DNA of 64,000 bases from Micromonospora lupini str. Lupac 08 (GTDB lineage Bacteria; Actinomycetota; Actinomycetes; Mycobacteriales; Micromonosporaceae), in contig NZ_HF570108.1 in the NCBI RefSeq assembly GCF_000297395.2, positions 5,627,700 through 5,691,699 of the forward strand. The letters run 5' to 3'. The translations under genes were made by a program, and so were the position numbers. The notes under the pieces are model-generated. The model was given only the letters and a program-made list of their open reading frames with translations. It was not told where the DNA came from and ran no database searches. Of this stretch, positions 8,654 through 19,553 are shown in pieces (within the stretch, counting starts at the first letter, position 1; every line of letters begins with the position of its first letter).

Positions 8654-8710
8654 TCATGAAGTTATTGCCCCGACACGCCGGGCAGGGTGGCAATAACTTC
8701 ATGATCAACC
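8648..8710. terminator. perfect 22-bp inverted repeat between convergent genes
   Basis: Bases 8648-8669 are the exact reverse complement of 8689-8710, separated by 19 bases. The arms begin GGTTGATCATGAAG and are AT-richer than the surroundings. The left arm includes the last codons and stop of the protease gene; the right arm ends 13 bases before the stop of the convergent flavoprotein gene. It is a likely bidirectional terminator and shares the TTGATCATG core with the repeat at 7385-7463. Confidence 0.7.
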
Positions 8711-8722
8711 GGGATGGAGGGG

Positions 8723-10000
8723 TCAGCGGGGGAAGTAGCGGTCCAGGAGGTCGGTGCGGAACGTGCCGGTCGGGTCCAGGCGGGTCAGCAGGGCGGCGAA
8801 GTCGGCGTGCCGGGGGTAACGGGCGGCCAGCTCGGTCGGGTCGGTGACGAAGACCTTGCCCCAGTGCGGGCGGGGCGCGAACGGCGCCAGGCGGTCCTCC
8901 ACCTCGGCCAGCACCGGCAGCACGGCGTCGGCGTCGTCGACCCAGGTGAAGTGGACCACGAAGCTGTCCCGCCGGTGGTTGGGGCTGAGCCACAGCTCGT
9001 CGGCAGCCACCGTCCGCAGCTCGCACACCTGCAACACCGGGGCGATCAGGTGCGCCACCTCGGCCAGCGCGGCGAGTGCCTCGGCGGCCGCCGTACGCGG
9101 CAGGTGGTACTCGGACTGCAGCTCGTCACCGCTGCTCGGGGTGAAGCCGAGCTTGAAGTGCGGCAGCCGCTCGTGCCACGGGCCCGGCACGCCGAGCTGC
9201 GGGGTGCAGTTCTCCGCCGGCATGCCGAGCACCGGGTGTCGCGGCTGGTCGGCGGCCGTGGTGCCGAGCCAGTCCGCCTCGGGCGGTGGCTGGTCCGCGA
9301 GCTGTTTGCGCCACACCTCGCGAAGACGCGGCGTACGCCAGTCGGTGAACACGCTCACGCTGTACGCCGAGTCGAACGCCTCGTCCAGCGCCTCGACGGG
9401 CAGGTCGAGGCGCACGTACTGGCGCAGCTCGAACGCCGGCACCAGGTCCAGGGTGACCCGGGTGACCAGGCCGAGCGCCCCGAGCCCGACCACCAAGCCG
9501 GCGAACGTGTCGCCGTCGGTGTCGCGGTCCACGTGCGTCAGATCCCCGTCGGCGGTGACCAGCTCCAGGGCGGCGACCGAGGTGGCCAGGTTGCCGTGCG
9601 TGGGGCCGGAGCCGTGGGTGGCGGTGGCCACCGCGCCGGCGACCGAGATGTGCGGCAGCGAGGCGAGGTTGGCAAGCGCGTACCCCTGGCTGTGCAGGTG
9701 CCGGGCGACGTCGCCGTAGCGCAGCGCGCCGGCGACGGTGACCCGCCGGCGCTCGGCGTCGACCTCGATCGTCGGGGGCAGCCCGGCGAGCGTGACCAGG
9801 TCTCCGGTGGTGTCACCGAGGCGGTTGAAGGAGTGTCCGGTGCCCAGCGCGCGGATCCGGGAGCTGCCGGCGACCAGCCGGCGCACCGCGTCGACTGTGG
9901 TGGGGCGGTGGAACTCCCCCGCGGCGTAGCGCACGTTGCCGGCCCAGTTGCGGCGCGGCACGTCGGTGCTCGACGTCAGGTGCTGTCCCTGCGCGGTCAT
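8723..10000 (-). CDS. FAD-linked oxidase, alditol-oxidase-like
   Basis: Vanillyl-alcohol-oxidase-family flavoenzyme, closest by eye to actinomycete alditol oxidases and sugar-lactone oxidases, which oxidise polyols or aldonolactones with O2. The 425-residue length matches (about 420). The N-terminal PCMH FAD domain contains GTGHSFN, whose His is the covalent FAD attachment site in alditol oxidase, and VAGAVATATHGSG. The C-terminal ALO domain ends HWGKVF...DPTGTFRTDLLDRYF, typical of the family. Its ATG (10000) overlaps the stop of the upstream membrane-protein gene by four bases, so they form a two-gene operon. Substrate not determinable. Confidence 0.85.
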   Translation of the reverse strand: MTAQGQHLTSSTDVPRRNWAGNVRYAAGEFHRPTTVDAVRRLVAGSSRIRALGTGHSFNRLGDTTGDLVTLAGLPPTIEVDAERRRVTVAGALRYGDVARHLHSQGYALANLASLPHISVAGAVATATHGSGPTHGNLATSVAALELVTADGDLTHVDRDTDGDTFAGLVVGLGALGLVTRVTLDLVPAFELRQYVRLDLPVEALDEAFDSAYSVSVFTDWRTPRLREVWRKQLADQPPPEADWLGTTAADQPRHPVLGMPAENCTPQLGVPGPWHERLPHFKLGFTPSSGDELQSEYHLPRTAAAEALAALAEVAHLIAPVLQVCELRTVAADELWLSPNHRRDSFVVHFTWVDDADAVLPVLAEVEDRLAPFAPRPHWGKVFVTDPTELAARYPRHADFAALLTRLDPTGTFRTDLLDRYFPR

Positions 10001-10848
10001 GGGGCGGTCTCCCGATCGGTGGACTGGTGGTCGGCCAACGCGGCGACGAGGGCGTCCAGAACCGCATCCGCCTGGTACGAGTTGTAGCCACGTTTGGCGA
10101 TCGGCAGGCGGGCGGCCACGGCGCGTTCGATCTCGCCCCGGGCGGCCTGCCGGGTCGCCGCGTCGCCGGACATCAGGGCGTCCTGGCCGCGCCGGATCAA
10201 CCGGTCGACCCGGTCCATCTGGTAGCCGCGCAGGCCCACCGAAAGGTCAGGGGCCGCGAAGGCGGCGCGGCGCAGCGCGAGCAGGTCCACGAAACGGTCC
10301 CCGGCGCAGCGGGTGAGCGCGGCGGCCACCTGTTCGGGCTGCTCCCGGACCTGGTCGAAGACGAGCAGCTCGATGGCCGGCCGGCCGTCGATCGGGTGGC
10401 GGGCGGTGACCGGCTCGAACGTCACGCCCGGGGCGGGCACCAGCAGCAGGCGCGGCGCTGTCGAGTAGCCGTCGCGGCGGGGCGGCTCGTCGAGGACCAG
10501 CGCGTCGACCTCGGCCCACGGGATCTCCCGGCGCAGGCCGGGCCGCCGGACGCTGAGCCCGTCCGGGGTGATCCCGAAGCGGAACGGCCGCAGCGCGCTG
10601 ACCAGCACCAGCGCGCCGAGCGCGATCGCGCCCACGGCGATGATCATCCGTAGCGGGGCGCCGTCGCTGGGATAGACCAACAAGAGCACCCCACCGAGTA
10701 CGCACACCAGGGCGAGCATCCGGGCTCCCCGGCTCCGGCGCAGCTCCACGCTCGGACCCCCGTTCATGACCGTGGCGTCGGTCCCAGCATCCTCCGACAG
10801 ACCGGGCGCCACGGACACCGGTCGATCGGGCACGGTTGTTCTCGCCAT
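9997..10848 (-). CDS. membrane protein with PH-like domain
   Basis: A 283-residue protein with a Ser/Arg/Pro N-terminus, two adjacent hydrophobic segments (about residues 42-90) and a following bacterial PH-like region (FGITPDGLSVRRPGLRREIPWAEV). A charged helical C-terminal half follows. Bacterial PH/YdbS-type proteins of this shape are common in actinomycetes and mostly uncharacterised. It is co-transcribed with the flavoprotein (ATGA overlap) and divergent from the small acidic-repeat gene, whose start is only about 20 bases away. I cannot assign a function. Confidence 0.65.
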   Translation of the reverse strand: MARTTVPDRPVSVAPGLSEDAGTDATVMNGGPSVELRRSRGARMLALVCVLGGVLLLVYPSDGAPLRMIIAVGAIALGALVLVSALRPFRFGITPDGLSVRRPGLRREIPWAEVDALVLDEPPRRDGYSTAPRLLLVPAPGVTFEPVTARHPIDGRPAIELLVFDQVREQPEQVAAALTRCAGDRFVDLLALRRAAFAAPDLSVGLRGYQMDRVDRLIRRGQDALMSGDAATRQAARGEIERAVAARLPIAKRGYNSYQADAVLDALVAALADHQSTDRETAP

Positions 10849-10868
10849 CGTCGGGGAACCCTACGCCC

Positions 10869-11291
10869 ATGAGCAGCTACCGTGATCCGGCCCCGCGGGG
10901 CGACGTCTTCCCGTCGGAGGAGGAGCTGGACCCGACCGGCAGCGCGGTCGAGCCGGCCAGCGCCCCGCCCGGCGTCCGGTTGCCGAGCCATCCGGCGCCC
11001 ACGCCCGGCCCCCGTCCGACACCCGCGCCCGCGCCCGCCCCGACGCCCGTGCCGGCGCCCGGTCCGCCGCCGCGCGAACCCGCCGGCGGATCACACTCGA
11101 TCGTGACGCGCCACCTGGACGGCTCGGTCGAGGTCGTCACCGACCTCGACGGCGACGGCCTCGCCGACGTCGTCCAGATCGACGTGGACGGCGACGGCGT
11201 ACCGGACATCACCTATGTGGACAGCGACCGCGACGGCCGGCTGGACACCGTGTTGCGCGACCCCGGCCGCCACGCCCACCACCGCGCCTGA
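10869..11291 (+). CDS. small protein with Pro-rich linker and Asp-Gly calcium-loop repeats
   Basis: A 140-residue protein starting at ATG 10869. Residues ~35-75 are a Pro/Ala-rich linker with repeated APAP/TPxP units. The C-terminus has three tandem loops, DLDGDGLAD, DVDGDGVPD and DSDRDGRLD, resembling EF-hand/dockerin or thrombospondin type-3 calcium loops. No signal peptide is visible, so it may be cytoplasmic or exported by another route. It is divergent from the PH-domain gene. No specific family is recognised; calcium binding is inferred from the loop spacing. Confidence 0.6.
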   Translation: MSSYRDPAPRGDVFPSEEELDPTGSAVEPASAPPGVRLPSHPAPTPGPRPTPAPAPAPTPVPAPGPPPREPAGGSHSIVTRHLDGSVEVVTDLDGDGLADVVQIDVDGDGVPDITYVDSDRDGRLDTVLRDPGRHAHHRA

Positions 11292-11311
11292 CGCGCCGGC
11301 CGGGACCGGGC

Positions 11312-12241
11312 TCAGAGGTTGGCTATGACCTCGCTGGCCACCAGGTCGAGGTGGTCCAGGTCGGTCAGGTCCAGCACCTGGAGATAGATCCGCTGGCTGC
11401 CGATCTTCGCGTACCGGCCGATGGTCTCCAGGACCTCGTCGGGCGTGCCGGCGAGACCGTTGGCCCGCAGCTCGTCCGGCTCGCGGCCGATGGCGGCGGC
11501 CCGGCGGGCCACCTCGGCGTCGTCGCGCCCGCAACAGAGGACCAGGGCGTTGGACCAGACCAGGTCGCCCGGGTCCCGACCGATCTCGGCGCACGCCGCG
11601 CGGACCCGCTCGAACTGCGCCGCCGAGTCCGCCGCCGAGGCGAACGGCAGGTTGAACTCGTCGGCGTAGCGGGCGGCCAGCCGGGGCGTGCGCTTCGGAC
11701 CCATCCCGCCGAGCAGGATCGGCGGGCGCGGCTGCTGCACCGGCTTGGGCAGCGCCGGGGAGTCGCTGACCGGGTAGTACCGGCCGGCGTGGTCGAACCG
11801 CTCCCCCGCCGGCGTGGACCACAGCCCGGTGATGACCGCGAGCTGCTCCTCCAACCGGTCGAACCGCTCGCCCAGGGCCGGGAACGGGATGCCGTACGCG
11901 GTGTGCTCGTCGGCGTACCAGCCGGTGCCGATGCCCAGCTCCACCCGGCCGCCGCTCATCTGGTCGACCTGCGCCACGGTGATCGCCAGCGGGCCGGGCA
12001 GCCGGAAGGTGGCGGCGGTCATCAGGGTGCCGAGCCGGATGCGGCTGGTGTCGCGGGCCAGGCCGGCGAGCGTGGTCCACGCGTCGGTGGGGCCGGGATC
12101 GCCGCTCCCCCCGCCCATCCTGAGGTAGTGGTCGGACCGGAAGAACGCGCCGAAGCCGGCGTCCTCGGCGCGGCGGGCCACCGCGAGCAACTGGTCGTAG
12201 CTGGCGCCCTGCTGGGGCTCGGTGAAGATCCGCAGTTCCAT
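11312..12241 (-). CDS. LLM-class (luciferase-like) oxidoreductase, probably F420-dependent
   Basis: TIM-barrel flavin/F420 oxidoreductase of 309 residues. The start MELRIFTEPQQGASYDQLLA, then GFGAFFRSDHYL, the segment RIRLGTLMTAATFRLPGPLA and ELGIGTGWYADEH are characteristic of the actinobacterial F420-dependent LLM subfamily. Family members act on varied substrates; nothing nearby indicates which. It is transcribed divergently from the ArsR/AHSA1 pair, with a 98-bp intergenic region that could hold an ArsR operator controlling both. Confidence 0.85.
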   Translation of the reverse strand: MELRIFTEPQQGASYDQLLAVARRAEDAGFGAFFRSDHYLRMGGGSGDPGPTDAWTTLAGLARDTSRIRLGTLMTAATFRLPGPLAITVAQVDQMSGGRVELGIGTGWYADEHTAYGIPFPALGERFDRLEEQLAVITGLWSTPAGERFDHAGRYYPVSDSPALPKPVQQPRPPILLGGMGPKRTPRLAARYADEFNLPFASAADSAAQFERVRAACAEIGRDPGDLVWSNALVLCCGRDDAEVARRAAAIGREPDELRANGLAGTPDEVLETIGRYAKIGSQRIYLQVLDLTDLDHLDLVASEVIANL

Positions 12242-12303
12242 GGTCCGAGCATAGGTAGCCGCCCCGGGTGCCGCTCCGGGACCAGCCGTCCTCGTCGTAT
12301 GCT

Positions 12304-12333
12304 TTGACAGACATATAACGGAGAAGGCATATT
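12304..12333 (+). promoter_or_regulatory. putative promoter of the ArsR/AHSA1 operon
   Basis: TTGACA at 12304-12309 and CATATT at 12328-12333 are 18 bp apart. The GTG start follows only six bases after the -10 box, which would give a leaderless or nearly leaderless message. Alternatively the GGAGAAGG at 12320-12327 is a ribosome site and the promoter lies further upstream. The AT-rich ACATATAA between the boxes is a plausible ArsR contact site. Confidence 0.4.
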
Positions 12334-12339
12334 GGGTGG

Positions 12340-12651
12340 GTGTCCACCGACGCGTTCACCGTCCTCGCCGAGCCCACCCGACGCCGGATCCTCGATGCGC
12401 TCCGCGACGCCGACCGCAGTGTGGGCGAGTTGGTCGACGGGCTCGGCGTCAGTCAGCCGGCCGTCTCCAAACACCTGCGGGTGCTCCGCGAGGCCGGCTT
12501 CGTCTCCTGCCGGACCGCCGCCCGGCAGCGGATCTACCGCCTCGAGCCGGGCCCACTGCGCGCGGTGGACGGGTGGCTCGACCCGTACCGCCGGCTCTGG
12601 ACCCGGCACCTGGACGCCCTGCAACGGCACCTCGACAGTCAGGAGCAGTAG
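12340..12651 (+). CDS. ArsR-family transcriptional regulator
   Basis: A 103-residue winged-helix repressor. The helix-turn-helix spans about residues 15-65 (PTRRRILDALRD, LGVSQPAVSKHLRVLREAGFV), followed by the wing RQRIYRLEPGPLRAVDGWLDPYR. The sequence belongs to the YgaV/AHSA1-linked subgroup, which lacks metal-binding cysteines. It is fused by position to the downstream SRPBCC gene: the stop at 12651 is followed immediately by ATG 12652. Such pairs are common in actinomycetes, the regulator probably controlling its own operon. GTG 12340 was chosen because the family begins at this point. Confidence 0.85.
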   Translation: MSTDAFTVLAEPTRRRILDALRDADRSVGELVDGLGVSQPAVSKHLRVLREAGFVSCRTAARQRIYRLEPGPLRAVDGWLDPYRRLWTRHLDALQRHLDSQEQ

Positions 12652-13182
12652 ATGGATCGCGAGAGCTTCCACCCGACCCCGGCCGCGAACGTGCGTGCCG
12701 AGCACACCGACGGCGGCGCGACACTGGTCTTCGTCCGCGACCTGCGGCACCCACCCGCCGCCGTCTGGGCGGCGCTTACCGACCCCGCGCAGCTCGCGCA
12801 GTGGGCGCCGTTCCTCGCCGACCGCGACCTCGGCAGCGCCGGGCCCGCCGTGCTGACCCTCGTCGACGGCGAGACCACCACTGAGCAACAGGCGACGGTA
12901 CGACGGGCCGAGCCGCCCCACCTGCTCGAGTACACCTGGGGCGACGACCTGCTGCGCTGGGAGCTGACCCCACTGGACGCCGGCACCCGGCTCACCCTGC
13001 GGCACCACGTCGCCGACCCGACCCTGCTCCCGATGGTCGCCGCCGGCTGGCACCTCTGCCTCGACGTGGCCGACCGACTGCTCGACGGCGACCCGGTCGG
13101 CCCGATCCGGGGCGCCGAGGCCAAGGACTTCGGCTGGGCCGAACTGCGCGACACGTACGCCGAGCGGTTCGGCGAGGGCTGA
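12652..13182 (+). CDS. SRPBCC/AHSA1 domain protein
   Basis: A 176-residue START-like fold protein of the AHSA1 (activator of Hsp90 ATPase homologue 1-like) family. Recognisable segments are RDLRHPPAAVWAALTDPAQLAQWAPF near the start and LEYTWGDDLLRWELTPLDAGTRLTL in the middle, followed by the C-terminal helix lining the hydrophobic cavity. It is co-translated with the preceding ArsR gene. These pairs are widespread, but the ligand and biochemical role are generally unknown. Confidence 0.8.
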   Translation: MDRESFHPTPAANVRAEHTDGGATLVFVRDLRHPPAAVWAALTDPAQLAQWAPFLADRDLGSAGPAVLTLVDGETTTEQQATVRRAEPPHLLEYTWGDDLLRWELTPLDAGTRLTLRHHVADPTLLPMVAAGWHLCLDVADRLLDGDPVGPIRGAEAKDFGWAELRDTYAERFGEG

Positions 13183-13222
13183 GCGACCCCGCCGGCCTGC
13201 GCCGACGAGGGCCCGGGACCGA

Positions 13223-14263
13223 TCAGACGTACGGCGGGACGGCGTACGCCGCTCGCAGTGCCGCCAGCCCGGTCGCCTTCGGGGTCAGGGTGCCCCAGCC
13301 CGAGTTGAAGTAGTTGGTCCGCGCGATCCACGGCGGGCCCTCGGCGTTGAGCTGGACGATGGCTGGCGGCACGGTCGCGATCCAGGCGGCCTGGTTGGGG
13401 ATCTCGGCCACCCGTACCCCCCACTCGGCGATCAGCACCGGACGGGACAGGCCCACCGGGCCGAGGTCGGCCACCGCCCAGTCCTTCGTCCGGCGGAAAC
13501 GGGCCAGCGCGGTGTGGCTGGCGTTGGTGGCGTAGGCGTTCCACTGCAGGAAGTCCAGCCGGGCCATCAGCTCCTCCGGGTGGATGCGCCGGAAGCAGTC
13601 CCGGTTGAAGCCGGCGATGCCCACCGAGAAGGTCGTCCCCCCGGGCAGTGTGCGCGCCTTGAACCAGGTGAGGATGTAGTTGACGGCCTGCACGGCGCGG
13701 GCATCGGACTGCGCCCAGGTGTACGGCACACCGGCCTCGGTGGTGCCGAACTCGTGGTCGGTGTCGAACTCCGAGGCGAGCTGGATGTTCACCCCGAAGC
13801 CGAGCGTGCGGTACTGGGACAGGGCACGCGCGAACAACCCGTCGCACTGGCCGCTGACGACCTGGCCGTACCCGTACGCCTTCGGCCAGGTCGTGCCGGG
13901 ACGCTGCTGGATGGTCATCGACGGCGCCGGCACGGTGTAGGTGGTGCCGTCCACGGTGAAGGTCTGCGGCCCGTCCGGGGCGCCGTAGTGCTTCAGCTCC
14001 AGGACCATGTTCATCATCACCCCGGACTGGCCGAGGGTGATCAGCCAGGGCCGGTTGTAGCCGGGGAAGATGTACGCGTCGGCGAAGCTGCGGTACTGGG
14101 TCAGCGAGCGGAAGTTGCCGCCCGCCATGTCGGCGGTCGGGTCCGCGCCGCCGGACAGGTAGTAGCCGCCGAGCACCGGTTGCCGGCCGATCGTGTAGTC
14201 CGCGGTGGCGGTGGCGGTGTGGCCGCCGGCGTCCCGCACCGTAACGGTGACGCGGGCCATCAC
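13223..14263 (-). CDS. glycoside-hydrolase-like protein with N-terminal Ig-like strand region
   Basis: A 346-residue protein without signal peptide. The first ~30 residues (VTVTVRDAGGHTATATADYT) look like the end of an Ig-like domain. The rest reads as a TIM-barrel hydrolase, with LASEFDTDHEFG, FLQWNAYATNA and the strand VLIAEWGV, whose Glu sits where clan GH-A enzymes place a catalytic acid. GH26-like mannanases and phage or tailocin-associated hydrolases are possible relatives, but I cannot fix the family. Its ATG overlaps the preceding small gene by four bases; both share Ig-like character. Confidence 0.55.
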   Translation of the reverse strand: MMARVTVTVRDAGGHTATATADYTIGRQPVLGGYYLSGGADPTADMAGGNFRSLTQYRSFADAYIFPGYNRPWLITLGQSGVMMNMVLELKHYGAPDGPQTFTVDGTTYTVPAPSMTIQQRPGTTWPKAYGYGQVVSGQCDGLFARALSQYRTLGFGVNIQLASEFDTDHEFGTTEAGVPYTWAQSDARAVQAVNYILTWFKARTLPGGTTFSVGIAGFNRDCFRRIHPEELMARLDFLQWNAYATNASHTALARFRRTKDWAVADLGPVGLSRPVLIAEWGVRVAEIPNQAAWIATVPPAIVQLNAEGPPWIARTNYFNSGWGTLTPKATGLAALRAAYAVPPYV

Positions 14264-14529
14264 GCCACCGACCGGTACACGGCGACGGCGCCGTTGTCGG
14301 AGATCCGGGACCAGGCGCGCCCGGAGTCGTCGGTGACGGTCAGGGTGAGCGGGTCGATGACCACTGTGGTCTTGACCGGCGCGCTGCTGTTGCCCTTCGC
14401 GTCGGTGATCACGATGGTGACGGTCAGCGGTTGGGTGTCGGCATCGGAGTAGGTGACGGTCAGCAGCATCTGTTGTCCCGGTGTGAAGACCGATCCGTTC
14501 AGCGCTGCGGTCACGGTGGGAGTGGCCAT
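14260..14529 (-). CDS. small Ig-like beta-strand protein
   Basis: An 89-residue protein beginning MATPTVTAALNGS, predicted almost entirely beta with repeated Thr/Val alternation (LLTVTYSDADTQPLTVTIVITD). It resembles a single Ig-like/cadherin-like domain without a signal peptide. AGAGGG about 7 bases upstream supports ATG 14529. It is translationally coupled (ATGA) to the glycosidase-like gene, whose own N-terminus continues the Ig-like style. The two may act together as a binding module plus enzyme, or be a formerly continuous gene. No family is recognised. Confidence 0.5.
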   Translation of the reverse strand: MATPTVTAALNGSVFTPGQQMLLTVTYSDADTQPLTVTIVITDAKGNSSAPVKTTVVIDPLTLTVTDDSGRAWSRISDNGAVAVYRSVA

Positions 14530-15100
14530 GTCAGACCCTCTCTGATTGGTCGCCGGAGCGGGGCGCGGTGGAGCGACGCCGGGCCCGGCGATGGTGCACG
14601 GATGTGCAAGAGGAAGGCGGGACGACGGCGTGGCCCGAGGCGACGCCTTGGACGTCCCGATGGGCGGTGGCACTGCTGCGGGCGCCCGTAGCGGTGTCGG
14701 CGGCAGCCGTGGCCGGGCCGGAGACGTCGGCTGGCGGGCTACGCCGTGTCGGCCGCGTCGGCGGGGCCGGGCTGGGTGGTGGCCTCGTCGGTGCGGACGA
14801 TGCTGTCCGCGCCGGGCCGTGGGATTCGGATGCGTGGCTCGCTATCTGTACCCTTCCCACCTGCCCTAACAGTGCTCTACCAGGGGCTTTGCCGTCTTGT
14901 CAGGTTGGCGACACTGCGCGCCGCCGCCCGGGGGCGGACCCGGCCGGTGACCTGCGCGACCGTCCGGCGGCGCGGCGCGTCGTACGGCGAAGCCGCTGAC
15001 ACATTCGTAAACTTGGACCGCAACTCGGCTGGATTGTGACGGTTTCCACTGTGGATACCATGCGGGCGTCTCCGTCAGGCGCGACCCGAAAAGGTGCCGA
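14530..15100. other. 571-bp region without a convincing gene
   Basis: Short open frames exist on both strands, but all are Arg/Gly/Ala-biased in the manner of GC-rich noncoding DNA and none has family features. The region separates the minus-strand Ig-like/glycosidase operon from the plus-strand Nudix gene, so promoters for both should lie here. A relatively AT-rich stretch at 14996-15060 (containing ATTCGTAAACTTGG and GGATTGTGACGG) is the best place for the Nudix promoter; I could not define boxes. Confidence 0.5.
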
Positions 15101-16336
15101 GTGCTCAGGACGGCGAGAAGAGTCAGCACGACGATGAGCATCTGGCGGCAGGGCCTGTGGCGGTATCGCCTGACCACCGCCGGCGTCGGCCTGGCGGCCC
15201 TGAGCGCGGCGACCGCGGCACAGAGCCCACCGCTGGCGCTCAGCGTCGCGGCGGCCACGGCAGGTGTCCTGGTCTCGACGCTGGAGATCCTCGCCAACCG
15301 TCGACGGACCCGACAGTTCCGCTTCCACCCCCGCGACGGCGACGACTACCGGGACGTCGCCGAGCAGGTCCCCGGCCCGAAGCGGGTCCTCACGAGCGCC
15401 CACAGCACCGGCGTCGTCCCCACCGCCGAGAGCGCCCGCCTGCGCGGCCAGCGGATCCGCTGCGTCGTGTCGCCGACGAGCTACGTCCTCGGACGGGACC
15501 TGCGGCGCTGGTCGTTCGACTTCCTGGCCCGGCACGCCCGCACGGCCGCCATGTACAACGGGGCGGCGCTGGGCCTCGCCGACGACCTGCCCACCGGCGC
15601 CGACGACCCGGTGGTCACGCTGCGGCCGGCGCAGTACTTCGACTTCTTCTGCAGCAACCTCCTCGCCCCCTACGACGTCTACGAGGCGGGCCGGGACACC
15701 CTCGCGATGCGCGGGCGGGACCTGCTCCTCGACCACCGCAACCGACTGCGGCGGTTCGCCGACAGCCGGCTGGCGAACGTCGTGGGGATCTCCACGGTCG
15801 CCTTCACCATCGACGGGCGGCTCCTGCTCGTCGCGCAGACCCGGGACAACGTGGGCAGCCCCGGGCTCATCGCCCCCTCCGGGTCCGGTTCGTTGGAGCC
15901 GCAGGACGCGTCGGCTACCGTCGCCGCGCCCAGCCTCCAGGAGGTCATCGTCGCCGGCGCGCTGCGGGAGCTGCGCGAAGAGTGCCACCTCGAACCACAC
16001 GAGATCGCCGAGAGCGCGGTCCTCGGCTTCGGGCGCTGGATGAGCCGGGGTGGCATGCCCGAATTCTGCACTGTCACCCTGCTCAAGGTCACCGCAGAGC
16101 AGGTGCTGCGTCGAGCCGTCCGCTGGACCGAGCGACCGTACGTCGGTGAGGTGCTGGCCGTGCACGTCCCACCCACGAGCGAGTGGGACCCGGCCGCCCC
16201 GCTGGCGCTGTTGCCGGCCGAGAACCGGCACAGCGCCTCGTGGCCGCTGGCGTTCAGCCTGTCCTGCCTCACGGACTGCATGACCGACGAGACGTGGCCG
16301 CAGCGCGCGGCCCTGACGGCGGTCGTCGACAAGTGA
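15101..16336 (+). CDS. Nudix-domain protein with N-terminal hydrophobic segment
   Basis: A 411-residue protein. Residues ~20-65 contain one or two hydrophobic segments (GVGLAALSAATAA, VAAATAGVLVSTLEI), suggesting membrane association. The C-terminal half has a Nudix-like segment ending VAGALRELREECHLEPHEI, matching the REUxEE part of the Nudix box. The glycine-rich front of the box is stretched by an insert (SLEPQDASATV), so hydrolase activity is uncertain. The middle region is unfamiliar. GTG 15101 follows AAAAGG; ATG 15134 is an alternative start. Not obviously part of the neighbouring NRPS cluster. Confidence 0.65.
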   Translation: MLRTARRVSTTMSIWRQGLWRYRLTTAGVGLAALSAATAAQSPPLALSVAAATAGVLVSTLEILANRRRTRQFRFHPRDGDDYRDVAEQVPGPKRVLTSAHSTGVVPTAESARLRGQRIRCVVSPTSYVLGRDLRRWSFDFLARHARTAAMYNGAALGLADDLPTGADDPVVTLRPAQYFDFFCSNLLAPYDVYEAGRDTLAMRGRDLLLDHRNRLRRFADSRLANVVGISTVAFTIDGRLLLVAQTRDNVGSPGLIAPSGSGSLEPQDASATVAAPSLQEVIVAGALRELREECHLEPHEIAESAVLGFGRWMSRGGMPEFCTVTLLKVTAEQVLRRAVRWTERPYVGEVLAVHVPPTSEWDPAAPLALLPAENRHSASWPLAFSLSCLTDCMTDETWPQRAALTAVVDK

Positions 16337-16365
16337 GGGGCCACCCGGCGCGGGTGCCCGGCCCC
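16337..16365 (+). terminator. hairpin after the Nudix gene
   Basis: GGGGCC at 16337-16342 pairs with GGCCCC at 16360-16365, and ACCCG/CGGGT inside (16343-16347, 16351-16355) extends the stem, with a small bulge. It starts directly after the Nudix stop codon and precedes the first NRPS gene, marking a likely transcription boundary of the cluster. Confidence 0.5.
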
Positions 16366-16430
16366 GCCCACCGGTTGGGGGGATAGCCGATCGAAAGCCC
16401 GCCGACAGCGCGCTGTGCTGGACTACGGGC

Positions 16431-19539
<3,109 letters not shown>

Positions 19540-19553
<14 letters not shown>

